14,780 bases of DNA from Selenomonadaceae bacterium (GTDB lineage Bacteria; Bacillota; Negativicutes; Selenomonadales; Selenomonadaceae). The notes beneath the pieces are model-generated. The model made no database searches. It saw nothing but the letters and a program-made list of their open reading frames with translations, and was not told the DNA's origin. A program made the translations under genes and the position numbers. The stretch is from NCBI GenBank assembly GCA_017453765.1, contig JAFTEG010000431.1:1-14780 (forward strand), in the 5' to 3' direction. Positions 1-8,448 of this stretch are shown here, one piece after another (position 1 is the first letter of the stretch; each line of letters begins with the position of its first letter).

Positions 1-1
1 A

Positions 2-2587
2 GAAATTGAATATGAAGTTATGCGCGACGCCAACGACAACTGCATAACCGTCTGTAACATGGAAAATTTCGATCCCGTCGGCGTGCATACCGGCGATTCA
101 ATCGTAGTTGCGCCGAGTCAAACTTTGACGGATACCGAATACCAGCTTTTACGTTCGGCAAGTTTGAAAATAATTCGCGCACTTGGCATTGAAGGCGGTT
201 GCAACGTGCAATTTGCGCTTGACCCAAACAGTCAAAATTACTACGTCATTGAAGTTAATCCCCGCGTCAGCAGGTCCTCCGCGCTTGCCTCAAAAGCTAC
301 GGGTTATCCCATTGCAAAGGTAAGCTCAAAAATTGCGATAGGCTACACGCTTGACGAGATAACCAACGCCGTAACGCATAAAACTAAGGCTTGCTTTGAA
401 CCGGCGCTTGACTACTGCGTTGTAAAATTTCCGCGCTGGCCTTTTGACAAGTTTGTCTACGCGGACAAAACTTTAGGCACGCAGATGAAGGCGACCGGCG
501 AGGTTATGAGTATCGACCGAACTTTTGAAGGCGCGATATTAAAAGCCGTGCGCAGTCTTGAAATCGGCGTCAACCGCCTGCATTTTGAACAGCTTGACGA
601 TTGGGACGACGACAAAATTAAAAAGCGGTTGAGTCGCATAAATGACGAGAGAATTTTTGTAATTGCGGAGGCGTTGCGCCGTAACCTTGCCACCGTTGAC
701 GAGATTCACGAAATTACAAAAGTCGACCGCTGGTTTATCAATAAAATTAAAAATATCACGGACTTTGAAGTTAGACTTGCGCGGGAGGATTTAAACGTCA
801 GAAATTTGCGTGCGGCTAAGACTTTAGGTTTGTCCGATAAATCAATTGCCGAATTGACCGGCAGCACTGAAAAGGAAGTTCGCGCACTGCGTTTTCAAAA
901 TAAAATCTTCCCCTTCTACAAAATGGTTGACACCTGCGCGGCGGAATTTGAAGCCGTCACGCCTTACTACTACTCCACCTTCCGCGCAGAAGAAGATGAA
1001 GTCGAAGTCAGCGCCAATCCCAAAGTTATCGTGCTTGGCTCCGGTCCCATACGAATAGGGCAGGGCGTTGAGTTTGACTATTGCTCCGTGCATTCGGTGT
1101 GGGCGTTGCGCGAAATGGGCATTGAGGCAATTATAATTAACAACAATCCCGAAACTGTTTCTACGGACTTTGACATTTCGGACAGGCTTTATTTTGAGCC
1201 GCTGACTACAGAAGATGTTTTGAACATTGTCGAAAAGGAAAAACCTCAAGGCGTTATCGTGCAATTCGGCGGACAGACCGCAATTAACCTTGCCGCAAGT
1301 TTGCACGACGCAGGCGTTAAAGTTTTCGGCACTTCTGTTGACGATATCGACCGCGCAGAGGATCGCGAAAGGTTTGACGAGGTTTTAACTGAAATTGGAA
1401 TACCGCGACCCAAAGGCATTAGCGTCACGAATTTAAACGACGCGATTAAAGGCGCGGCAGAAATCGGCTACCCCGTCATGGTACGTCCCAGCTACGTGTT
1501 GGGCGGGCGTGCTATGGAAATAGTTTACAATGAAGAAGAGTTGCGGGACTACATGAGCCGCGCGGTTAAAGTTACTCCCGACCACCCCGTACTTGTCGAC
1601 AGGTACGTACAAGGCACGGAAGTCGAGGTAGACGCCATTGCCGACGGTGAAGACGTGGTTATACCCGGCATAATGGAGCACGTCGAGCGCGCAGGCGTTC
1701 ACAGCGGTGACAGTATTGCCGTTTACCCGCCGCAGACTTTGCCTTCAAAAATTATTTACATTATCACGGACTACACGAAAAGGCTTGCACTTGCGCTTAA
1801 GGTCAAGGGTCTGCTTAACATTCAGTACGTGGTTGCGGACGGCGTTGTTTACGTCATTGAAGTTAATCCGCGTTCAAGCCGTACTGTACCGTTTTTAAGC
1901 AAGGTTACCAATGTAAAAATGGTGAACGTTGCAACACGCGCGGCACTCGGTCACTCGCTTAAGTCACAGGGATTTTACTCCGGACTTGTTGAGCCTAAGG
2001 CTTATGTTGCGGTTAAAGCGCCGGTATTTTCCTTCGCAAAGATGCAGGACGTTGACATTTCGCTTGGACCTGAAATGAAGTCGACCGGTGAAGTTATGGG
2101 CATTGACTACCACTATGCGCGCGCGTTGTACAAGGCAATTACCGGCGCCGGTATGAATATTCCAATTGAAGGCTGTGTGCTGTTCACCGTTGCCGACAAG
2201 GATAAAGAGGAAGTCAAGCAACTTGCACGGGCGTTTTATGACTTAGGTTTTAAAATCGCGGCTACGGAAGGTACGGCTAAGGCGTTACAAAAAATCGGCA
2301 TTGACGCGGAAGTTGTGGGCAAAGTTCATCAGCGCAGTATTGATATCATTGAGCGCATTAAGAGCAGTAAAATTCATTTGGTAGTGAACACGCAGGCGCC
2401 GGGCAAGCACGTTATGCGCGACGGGTTCAGAATCAGACGTGCGACCGTTGAACACGGTATCCCCTGCCTTACCAGCCTTGATACGGCGTGGGAAGTTTTA
2501 AGAATGCTGACGTTTATGCGTGACAGGCGGCTTGTATATTCGCTTGCCATTCAAGACTACGTTGGCGGCGGTGACGCGCTGTCTTAA
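2..2587 (+). CDS. carB: Carbamoyl-phosphate synthase large subunit, 5'-truncated by window edge
   Basis: Large subunit of glutamine-dependent carbamoyl-phosphate synthase: it makes carbamoyl phosphate from bicarbonate, ATP and ammonia supplied by CarA, the first step of pyrimidine and arginine synthesis. The frame is open from base 2, so the ATG at 20 is internal; compared with the usual length of about 1070 residues, roughly the first 210 are missing. Visible in order: the end of the first ATP-grasp half with HTGDS (about 82-99) and VIEVNPR (about 244-264), the oligomerisation linker (about 670-900), the second half starting with [17 protein letters not shown] (about 1030-1080), [17 protein letters not shown], a second HSGDS (about 1697) and [10 protein letters not shown] (about 1853), then a C-terminal MGS-like allosteric domain (about 2170-2580). 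No frameshift is seen. hicB follows 16 bases downstream on the same strand. Function is near certain from the duplicated ATP-grasp architecture. Confidence 0.97.
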   Translation, partial: EIEYEVMRDANDNCITVCNMENFDPVGVHTGDSIVVAPSQTLTDTEYQLLRSASLKIIRALGIEGGCNVQFALDPNSQNYYVIEVNPRVSRSSALASKATGYPIAKVSSKIAIGYTLDEITNAVTHKTKACFEPALDYCVVKFPRWPFDKFVYADKTLGTQMKATGEVMSIDRTFEGAILKAVRSLEIGVNRLHFEQLDDWDDDKIKKRLSRINDERIFVIAEALRRNLATVDEIHEITKVDRWFINKIKNITDFEVRLAREDLNVRNLRAAKTLGLSDKSIAELTGSTEKEVRALRFQNKIFPFYKMVDTCAAEFEAVTPYYYSTFRAEEDEVEVSANPKVIVLGSGPIRIGQGVEFDYCSVHSVWALREMGIEAIIINNNPETVSTDFDISDRLYFEPLTTEDVLNIVEKEKPQGVIVQFGGQTAINLAASLHDAGVKVFGTSVDDIDRAEDRERFDEVLTEIGIPRPKGISVTNLNDAIKGAAEIGYPVMVRPSYVLGGRAMEIVYNEEELRDYMSRAVKVTPDHPVLVDRYVQGTEVEVDAIADGEDVVIPGIMEHVERAGVHSGDSIAVYPPQTLPSKIIYIITDYTKRLALALKVKGLLNIQYVVADGVVYVIEVNPRSSRTVPFLSKVTNVKMVNVATRAALGHSLKSQGFYSGLVEPKAYVAVKAPVFSFAKMQDVDISLGPEMKSTGEVMGIDYHYARALYKAITGAGMNIPIEGCVLFTVADKDKEEVKQLARAFYDLGFKIAATEGTAKALQKIGIDAEVVGKVHQRSIDIIERIKSSKIHLVVNTQAPGKHVMRDGFRIRRATVEHGIPCLTSLDTAWEVLRMLTFMRDRRLVYSLAIQDYVGGGDALS

Positions 2588-2603
2588 AATAGAGGTGTTT
2601 TTT

Positions 2604-2825
2604 ATGGACAGTTACAACGTTCAACTGCATTGGGACGACGAAGCAAAAGTTTGGTGGGCTGATTCGGAAGATATACCAGGTCTTATTCTCGAAGATGAAA
2701 CGGCTGACAAATTAATTGAGCGTTTGATTATTGCCGCGCCTGAAATGATTGAACTCAATGAAATTGAAAAGAGACCTAAATTGAATTTTATTTGCACCAA
2801 GCAGGCGGAAATGGTTTTCGACTAA
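2604..2825 (+). CDS. DUF1902 / HicB-like antitoxin
   Basis: A 73-residue protein with the pattern typical of DUF1902, a small HicB-like family found next to HicA toxins: an N-terminal beta strand reading YNVQLHWDDEAKVWWA, then DIPGL, an acidic turn, and a helix with PEMIELN. By family knowledge, its likely role is to bind and neutralise the HicA toxin and perhaps repress the pair. The ATG at 2604 is chosen because AGAGGTG lies 6 bases upstream (2591-2597), whereas longer open-frame starts run back into carB. Its TAA overlaps the ATG of the next gene by one base (TAATG), a sign of translational coupling. It lacks the C-terminal DNA-binding domain of larger HicB proteins. The order antitoxin then toxin is the reverse of canonical hicAB. 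It may now be orphaned in function, since the toxin frame is broken. Confidence 0.8.
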   Translation: MDSYNVQLHWDDEAKVWWADSEDIPGLILEDETADKLIERLIIAAPEMIELNEIEKRPKLNFICTKQAEMVFD

Positions 2826-2974
2826 TGGCGGAATATGAAAAGAAAGTGCGTGAAATTTTAAAGCAATACGGTTGTCAATTTGTACGAAAAGGCAGTCATG
2901 ATGTTTGGAATAGTCCTTTTGCTGAAAAACTTTTCGTTGTTCCTCAAAAAAATAAAATCGCGTCATATGGCTAA
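2825..2974 (+). CDS. HicA-like mRNA interferase toxin, probably frameshifted
   Basis: As read, a 49-residue protein. HicA toxins are small dsRBD-fold ribonucleases that cut mRNA. The N-terminal helix (KKVREILKQYGCQFVRKG), followed by GSHDVW with the expected catalytic histidine (H25) and a strand ending FVVPQK, fits the family. The frame then runs to a stop after KNKIASYG, losing the last helix. The missing helix is present one frame over (2955-3014), reading KSRHMANLILKQSGIDYRF, which is what DUF1902-linked HicA proteins carry. Removing one A from the seven-A run at 2946-2952 restores VPQKIKSRHMANLILKQSG. The cause is therefore a one-base insertion, a sequencing or assembly error in a homopolymer, or a slippage switch. 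The gene starts inside the hicB stop codon. Confidence 0.72.
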   Translation: MAEYEKKVREILKQYGCQFVRKGSHDVWNSPFAEKLFVVPQKNKIASYG

Positions 2975-3014
2975 CTTGATACTTAAGCAAAGCGGCATTG
3001 ACTACCGTTTTTAG
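2955..3014 (+). other. Out-of-frame C-terminal helix of the HicA-like toxin
   Basis: This stretch is in the +1 frame relative to the preceding toxin reading frame and encodes KSRHMANLILKQSGIDYRF before TAG at 3012-3014. It matches the C-terminal helix expected for DUF1902-linked HicA toxins (pattern KIKSRHxANxILKQAG). A corrected toxin would be about 62 residues and span 2825-3014. It is listed separately because it is not translated by simple reading of the sequence shown. Confidence 0.68.
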
Positions 3015-3022
3015 TGATTATT

Positions 3023-3028
3023 AAGAGG
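3023..3028 (+). promoter_or_regulatory. Shine-Dalgarno site fixing the glucosidase start
   Basis: AAGAGG sits 9 bases before the ATG at 3038. The upstream alternative start near 3014 has no such site and would put extra residues ahead of the twin-arginine leader, so 3038 is preferred. Confidence 0.6.
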
Positions 3029-3037
3029 TTAAAAATT

Positions 3038-4798
3038 ATGAATCGCAGAGAATTTATTCAGCGTTCACTTTTAATGACGGCGGCTTTAATGTTGCCTCCG
3101 ATAAATTTGGCAGGTGATATTGTGACAGCTAAAGATTCTTTAAAATGGTGGCAAAAAACTCTTGTCTACCAAATTTACCCGAAAAGTTTCGCGGACACGA
3201 CAGGCAGCGGCACGGGCGATTTAAACGGCATTACCGCGCACTTGGACTATCTTAAATCTCTCGGCATTGGCGCAATTTGGTTGACGCCGATTTACCCTTC
3301 GCCGCAGGTTGACAACGGCTACGACATTTCGGACTACACGGCGATAGATCCCGCGTACGGCACAATGGCTGACTTTGACAAACTCGTTGCCGAAGGTAAA
3401 AAGCGGAATATTAAAATCGTAATGGATTTAGTCTACAACCACAGCTCCGACAAGCATAAATGGTTCCTTGAGTCTAAGTCGAGTAAAACTAATCCAAAGG
3501 CGGACTGGTACATTTGGCGTGACGCTAAACCTGACGGCAGTGCGCCTACTAATTGGCGCAGTATTTTCGGCGGCTCGGCGTGGCAATGGTGCGAAGAGCG
3601 CGGGCAATATTATTTACATACCTTCGCAGTTGAACAGCCGGACTTGAACTGGGAAAATCCCGAAGTCAGGCGAGCGCTTTTCGACGCGGCTAATTTTTGG
3701 CTTGACAAAGGCGTCGGCGGTTTTCGCATTGACGCGATAACCTACATTAAAAAGCCTGCCGAATTTAAAGACGGTAAACCGGACGGCAATGACGGTATGT
3801 CGGCGATTCACGCGGCTACGGCGAACACGAACGGCATTTTAGATTTTCTGCACGAATTTAAAGCGAAGGTTTTTGCCGGACATGACATTTTCACTGTCGG
3901 TGAGGCTAACGGCGTAGCGGCGAAAGATTTACCGAAATGGGTTGGCAAAGACGGCGTTTTTGACATGCTGTTCGAGTTCAGTCACACACTTATTGCCGTA
4001 CCGAATGAAGTTTGGTGCCGCCCTGCCGATTGGAAATTGACGCAGTTAAAATCTGCGCTTGACGCCAGTCAGCAGGCTACGAAAAATAACGGCTGGTATC
4101 CCATTTTCTTTGAGAATCACGACAGACCGCGCTCGGTAAATTATTTTATGCCGAAAAATCCCGACAAAAAATCTGCGGCGAAGGCGTTGGCAACGATACT
4201 TTTAACTCTGCGCGGCACGCCGTTTATTTTTGAAGGCGAAGAACTCGGCTGTACCAATGTCGCTTGGGATTCTATTGACGACTACAACGACATTCAGTCA
4301 CACGCGCAGTATGATTTTGCATTGAACGAAGGCTTTACTAAGGCGCAGGCGCTTGACGCGGTACATAAATTCAGCCGTGACAATGCGCGTACGCCCATGC
4401 AGTGGGACAGCACTAAAAACGCGGGCTTTACTACGGGTCAAGCGTGGTTGCCGGTAAATGAAAATTATCGTGATATAAATGCCGCAGTGGAGGATAAAGA
4501 CGCCGATTCGGTTTTGAATTGGTATCGCAAGCTTTCAAAACTTCGCGCAGAAAACGACGTGTTGACGGCGGGCAGTTACGAAATACTTTTGGCGGACAGT
4601 GAAGAAATTTTCGCCTTCGCGCGTACCTTAGGCAATCAGAAATTTATTACGGCGGTTAACTTTACCGACAAGACCGTAACACTGCCGGCGGAAATTTCAC
4701 GCGGTTTTAAGATTTTAGCAAGCACTGAAAAAAATCCCGACGCGGCTACGTTAAAACCGTTTGAAGGGAGAGTAGGGGAATTAAGGATTAAGAATTAA
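3038..4798 (+). CDS. GH13 alpha-glucosidase (oligo-1,6-glucosidase-like) with Tat-like signal
   Basis: A 586-residue GH13 enzyme close to the oligo-1,6-glucosidase / alpha-glucosidase group, expected to release glucose from short alpha-glucans. Visible landmarks: WWQKTLVYQIYPKSF, the substrate-loop motif QPDLNWENPEVR, nucleophile D232 in GFRIDAI, acid/base E289 in VGEAN, the stabilising D362 in ENHDRPR, and RDNARTPMQWD. The residue after the nucleophile is Ala rather than the Val linked to alpha-1,6 specificity, so alpha-1,4 or mixed activity is possible. The N-terminus MNRREFIQRS followed by a short hydrophobic run (11-19) resembles a twin-arginine signal, suggesting export; most relatives are cytosolic. 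The last residues (GELRIKN) and the stop are encoded by the start of a heptad repeat. It lies between hicA and a sensor kinase; no sugar transporter is nearby. Confidence 0.9.
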   Translation: MNRREFIQRSLLMTAALMLPPINLAGDIVTAKDSLKWWQKTLVYQIYPKSFADTTGSGTGDLNGITAHLDYLKSLGIGAIWLTPIYPSPQVDNGYDISDYTAIDPAYGTMADFDKLVAEGKKRNIKIVMDLVYNHSSDKHKWFLESKSSKTNPKADWYIWRDAKPDGSAPTNWRSIFGGSAWQWCEERGQYYLHTFAVEQPDLNWENPEVRRALFDAANFWLDKGVGGFRIDAITYIKKPAEFKDGKPDGNDGMSAIHAATANTNGILDFLHEFKAKVFAGHDIFTVGEANGVAAKDLPKWVGKDGVFDMLFEFSHTLIAVPNEVWCRPADWKLTQLKSALDASQQATKNNGWYPIFFENHDRPRSVNYFMPKNPDKKSAAKALATILLTLRGTPFIFEGEELGCTNVAWDSIDDYNDIQSHAQYDFALNEGFTKAQALDAVHKFSRDNARTPMQWDSTKNAGFTTGQAWLPVNENYRDINAAVEDKDADSVLNWYRKLSKLRAENDVLTAGSYEILLADSEEIFAFARTLGNQKFITAVNFTDKTVTLPAEISRGFKILASTEKNPDAATLKPFEGRVGELRIKN

Positions 4799-4800
4799 GG
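4780..4800 (+). repeat. Heptad array, three units, overlapping a stop codon
   Basis: Three successive 7-base units, attaagg, attaaga and attaagg. The glucosidase stop (TAA at 4796-4798) lies in the third unit, and the units also encode the last residues of that enzyme. TAA occurs at 4782, 4789 and 4796, one in each frame. Confidence 0.8.
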
Positions 4801-4820
4801 ATGAAAAGGTTCGACCTTGT

Positions 4821-4855
4821 ATCTAATTCTTAATTCTACATTCTTAATTCTTAAT
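4821..4855 (-). repeat. Heptad array, five units, inverted copy
   Basis: Read on the minus strand, five 7-base units including attaaga and atgtaga. Bases 4828-4856 match the reverse complement of 8443-8471 at 28 of 29 positions. The array also pairs with the one just upstream: 4787-4799 and 4843-4855 are a perfect 13-base inverted repeat, enclosing a small hairpin (AAGGT 4806-4810, ACCTT 4814-4818). There is no U-tract of the usual terminator kind. Confidence 0.8.
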
Positions 4856-4873
4856 TAATCGAAAGGTGGTCAT

Positions 4874-7630
4874 ATGAATCAGCAAAAAGACGACAACAGT
4901 TTTGTATCAAAAGAAGTTTTGACAATACGCGCGGGACTGGAATTTTTGGCGATAGCTTGCGGTATATTCCTTATTACCTATTTCGGCTACTGCTATATGA
5001 ACCGAATGCTGACAGAGGCTCTTGAAAATTCCGTTGAACGCAGTGTCCGCACCGTTGCCTACGAACTTAATAAGCGGTTCAATCTTGAAATTACCTATTT
5101 AAAAAATCAAGCAGAAAAAGTTGAAATCGGTCAAATTGCGCCAAATGACATAATAACTTTTCTTGAAAACATAAACGGCAATCACTCCGGCATAATTTCA
5201 TCACGAGGCAATATTATTGCAGGTAATACGCCGCCGGAAAGCATTATTGCGGCTTGTGAAAGCGTCGTCAAAGAAAATAAACCTATTGTAAAATATCTGC
5301 GCAATGTTGCCTTGATTTTTGCCGTGCCTTTTCAGTACAACGGCGAAACTTGCGTTTTATTTGACTACTACAGGGATTATGCCGTAAGTGAACATTTTAA
5401 GACGATGATTTATAACGGCGACGGCACGGTAATTCTTTTAAACGACCTTGAAAATTGGGCTGTCATTGCGGAAGGTGTTCCGCCGCTTATAAATACGCAC
5501 CCCGATATGGACGACGCGTGGGAAAGTCTCGGCGAAAAAATCGGTTATGATTCTGTCACCGATACTTTGGCTAAAGACTGCGCCGCAATTTGTTACAGTT
5601 TTCAAGATAAACCGTACTTTGTCTATATGGCTAGTGTATCTGAAAAATATCACTTCAGCATTTCCGGCTACGTACCTTTTCAATCCGTTGCGGTAGGCTT
5701 TCAAGCAATGTACACCGGCATGTTGGTAGGGTTCAGCTTAATTGCGTTGGTGCTTATCATGGCGGCGCGTATGATTTACAAGAGCAGTGAAAACAAGCGC
5801 CTTAAGCAAGAAAATTTCTTGGTGAATCACGCTGCCAAAAATAAAAGCGACTTCCTTTCCAATATGAGCCATGAAATTCGCACGCCGATTAACGCGATTT
5901 TGGGCATGGACGAAATGATTTTGCGCGAGTCGAAGGACAAAAATATTTTAGAGTACGCCGAAAATTTGAAAAGCGCCGGAAATTCTCTGCTTAGCATTGT
6001 CAATGACATTTTGGACTTTTCAAAAATTGAGGCGGGCAAAATGGAAATTATCCCCGTCGAATACGCGCTTAGCTCCGTTTTAAATGACCTTGTGAATATG
6101 ATTAAGCCCCGCGCAGATAAAAAGGGCTTGAAAATTGAAGTCAATGCCAACACCGAAATTCCAAGCATAATTTACGGCGACGAAATCAGAATCAAGCAGG
6201 TTGTCACGAACATTTTAACCAACGCCGTTAAGTACACGGAAAAAGGTTCTGTAACTTTAAGCGTAGATTTTGAAAAGCGCGACGAAGAATCAATTTGGCT
6301 TAAATTCAGCGTTGCGGACACGGGCATTGGCATTAAGCCGGAGGATCTTTCAAAACTTTTCAGCGCCTTTGAACGCATTGAGGAGAAACGTAACCGCACG
6401 ATTGAAGGCACGGGCTTGGGCATGAACATTACGCAACAACTTTTGGCAATGATGAATACTAAATTGGAAGTTGCCAGCGTTTACGGCGAAGGCTCAACAT
6501 TCTCTTTCAAAGTCGCGCAGAAAATCATTAACGCCGAACCTATGGGCAATTTCGCCGACGCATTTAAAAACGCCGAGCATAAAAAATACCATGAAAAATT
6601 CACCGCGCCCGACGCTAAGATTTTGGTTGTCGACGATACCGCGATGAATTTAACCGTTGTCAAAGGGTTGCTTAAGCAAACTAAAATTCAAATCGACACG
6701 GCGGAAAGCGGCTACGACACTTTGAAAATGGTTGCCGCAAAACATTACGACGTAATCTTCTTAGATCACCGTATGCCCGGCATGGACGGCATTGAGACGT
6801 TGCAAGAGATGAAAAAGCTTGCCGACAGTAAATGCCTTGACACGCCGGTTATATCGCTCACCGCAAACGCAATAAGCGGCGCGCGCGAACAGTACATTGC
6901 CGCAGGTTTTAAAGATTATCTCACAAAACCGATTAATGCCGGTGCGCTTGAAAATATGCTGATTAAGTACCTTCCGCCGGAGCTTGTAAAAATTTCTGAT
7001 GATACGGCTGATAATTCGGCGGATGAAAGCGTTGACGAAATTGCAGCGTTGCCGGATTGGCTGACTAAAGTTGACGACATTAACACTAAGGCGGGCATTG
7101 AACATTGCGGCGGCGCCGATTCATACATGGACGCGCTCACCGTTTTTGCCAACGCCGTGACTTCCGGCGCCGATGAAATTCAAGGCTACTTCGACAATGA
7201 CGACTGGAAAAATTACACAACGAAGGTTCACGCGCTTAAATCTACCGCCCGCGTTATCGGTGCGGCTGAGCTTAGCGAACGCGCCAAAAGGTTGGAGGAC
7301 GCGGGCAATGCAGGCTACGTTGACGAAATTCAAAAGGATACGCCGGAACTTTTAAAACTCTACCGCTCTTACGCCGAAAAACTTTCTGCGCTGATTAAAG
7401 TTGAGGTTGAAGACGACACTAAGCCGCCGATTGACCCCGACGCGCTTGCAGAGGCTTACGAGACACTTCAAGAAGTTGCGACTACTTTTGACTACGACAC
7501 GTTGACTTTTGTCATTCAGTCACTTGAAGAATACAAATTGCCTGCGGAGGACAGCGAAAAGATTAAGGCGTTAAAGGCGGCGGCGAACAATTTGGATTGG
7601 GAAGAAATTAAAAAAATAGTTGCCACATAA
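4874..7630 (+). CDS. Membrane hybrid sensor histidine kinase with receiver and HPt domains
   Basis: A 918-residue sensor kinase that holds a full His-Asp-His relay in one chain. A membrane segment at about 20-42 and another at about 277-299 flank a sensory region of about 230 residues outside the membrane, of unrecognised ligand. A short helical linker, with no clear HAMP, leads to HisKA with H333 in MSHEIRTP, then HATPase with its N-box (NILTNAVKYTEKG), VADTGIGI and GTGLGM. The receiver domain has D587/D588, phospho-acceptor D631 in FLDHRMPGMDG and K685 in LTKPI. The HPt domain has H786 in KVHALKSTAR. A further C-terminal segment of about 90 residues is acidic and helical and I do not recognise it. 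AAAGGTGG at 4862-4869 precedes the ATG. No separate response regulator is in the window, so its output partner is unknown. Confidence 0.93.
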   Translation: MNQQKDDNSFVSKEVLTIRAGLEFLAIACGIFLITYFGYCYMNRMLTEALENSVERSVRTVAYELNKRFNLEITYLKNQAEKVEIGQIAPNDIITFLENINGNHSGIISSRGNIIAGNTPPESIIAACESVVKENKPIVKYLRNVALIFAVPFQYNGETCVLFDYYRDYAVSEHFKTMIYNGDGTVILLNDLENWAVIAEGVPPLINTHPDMDDAWESLGEKIGYDSVTDTLAKDCAAICYSFQDKPYFVYMASVSEKYHFSISGYVPFQSVAVGFQAMYTGMLVGFSLIALVLIMAARMIYKSSENKRLKQENFLVNHAAKNKSDFLSNMSHEIRTPINAILGMDEMILRESKDKNILEYAENLKSAGNSLLSIVNDILDFSKIEAGKMEIIPVEYALSSVLNDLVNMIKPRADKKGLKIEVNANTEIPSIIYGDEIRIKQVVTNILTNAVKYTEKGSVTLSVDFEKRDEESIWLKFSVADTGIGIKPEDLSKLFSAFERIEEKRNRTIEGTGLGMNITQQLLAMMNTKLEVASVYGEGSTFSFKVAQKIINAEPMGNFADAFKNAEHKKYHEKFTAPDAKILVVDDTAMNLTVVKGLLKQTKIQIDTAESGYDTLKMVAAKHYDVIFLDHRMPGMDGIETLQEMKKLADSKCLDTPVISLTANAISGAREQYIAAGFKDYLTKPINAGALENMLIKYLPPELVKISDDTADNSADESVDEIAALPDWLTKVDDINTKAGIEHCGGADSYMDALTVFANAVTSGADEIQGYFDNDDWKNYTTKVHALKSTARVIGAAELSERAKRLEDAGNAGYVDEIQKDTPELLKLYRSYAEKLSALIKVEVEDDTKPPIDPDALAEAYETLQEVATTFDYDTLTFVIQSLEEYKLPAEDSEKIKALKAAANNLDWEEIKKIVAT

Positions 7631-7659
7631 AAGTGAAGTGATTTATTTTTGGAGAGAGT

Positions 7660-8448
7660 ATGACAATGAGTGAAATTTTTGAAAGCGAAATTAAAAGCAA
7701 TGTCGAGGTTGCGCCGACGATTTTTAAAATGGAACTTGACGCGCCTGAACTTGCCAAAATTGCTAAGCCGGGACAATTCCTCAACATAAAATTGCCGTCA
7801 AATGAATTTACACTGCGTCGCCCCTTAGGTATCGCGTCGACTTTAAACGGCGTGAAAGTTTTTTATCGCGTGGTAGGGCGCGGCACAAAATTTTTATCTG
7901 AATTAAAAGCCGGTACAATTCTGAATTACGTGGCGCCGCTCGGCAACGGTTTCAGTTTGCAGGAACACAGTAAGGTTTTGCTTGTCGGCGGCGGTATGGG
8001 CATTGCGCCGCTTTTAAGTGCGGCTGAAAAACTGCGCGAGGCGGAAGTTTTAATCGGCGGCAAGAATAAGGCGGAGGTGACATTTTGGATTAAGGAATTT
8101 TCCCGCCTGCCTGCAGTTGATATTATTTTCGTGACGACGGACGACGGCAGTTATCACTACGGCAGAAAGGGATTTGTCACGGATTATTTGCCGGAAATTT
8201 TGTCTGCGGATAAATATTCTGCGGTTTATACGTGCGGTCCCGATGTAATGATGTACGGCACGGCGCTTGAGGCTATTGCCAACGGCTTGCACTGCGAAAT
8301 TTGTTTTGAACGGCGTATGGCGTGCGGTCTCGGCGCGTGTTTAAGTTGTTCGATTGAAACGGTGAACGGTCGCAAGAAAGTTTGCAAGGACGGTCCCGTT
8401 TTTGATGCAAGAGAATTTGTAGAGCCGGAAAATATCTTAGGGAATTAA
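7660..8448 (+). CDS. pyrK: Dihydroorotate dehydrogenase B, electron transfer subunit
   Basis: PyrK carries electrons from the FMN of PyrD to NAD+ through a [2Fe-2S] cluster and FAD. At 262 residues it has normal family length. FAD-binding motif RRPLGIAS is followed by the nucleotide-binding loop LLVGGGMGIAPLL. The cluster cysteines are C222, C227, C230 and C242 (C-x4-C-x2-C-x11-C) in the stretch ACGLGACLSCS. Two more cysteines, C212 and C215, sit just before it in CEICFERR. The ATG at 7660 has GGAG at 7651-7654; a second ATG at 7666 is a possible alternative. The gene starts 29 bases after the kinase and its partner pyrD lies about 1.4 kb further on, separated by two unrelated genes. Its TAA stop is in the first unit of a heptad array. 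Confidence 0.95.
   Translation: MTMSEIFESEIKSNVEVAPTIFKMELDAPELAKIAKPGQFLNIKLPSNEFTLRRPLGIASTLNGVKVFYRVVGRGTKFLSELKAGTILNYVAPLGNGFSLQEHSKVLLVGGGMGIAPLLSAAEKLREAEVLIGGKNKAEVTFWIKEFSRLPAVDIIFVTTDDGSYHYGRKGFVTDYLPEILSADKYSAVYTCGPDVMMYGTALEAIANGLHCEICFERRMACGLGACLSCSIETVNGRKKVCKDGPVFDAREFVEPENILGN

Noticed and set aside
842..1306. Minus-strand open frame of 154 codons inside carB
   Set aside because: It is antisense to highly conserved CarB motifs and resembles no family.
2946..2974. Programmed -1 frameshift on the A run to complete HicA
   Set aside because: The missing helix is in the +1 frame. A -1 slip leads to the wrong frame, so only loss of one A, a +1 shift or a -2 shift would work.
3014..3040. 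Earlier start for the glucosidase giving MIIKRLKIM before the leader
   Set aside because: There is no ribosome site in front of it, and the added charged residues would spoil the twin-arginine signal. AAGAGG supports 3038.
4806..4818. AAGGT-TCG-ACCTT hairpin as terminator after the glucosidase
   Set aside because: The stem has only 5 pairs and there is no T run behind it.
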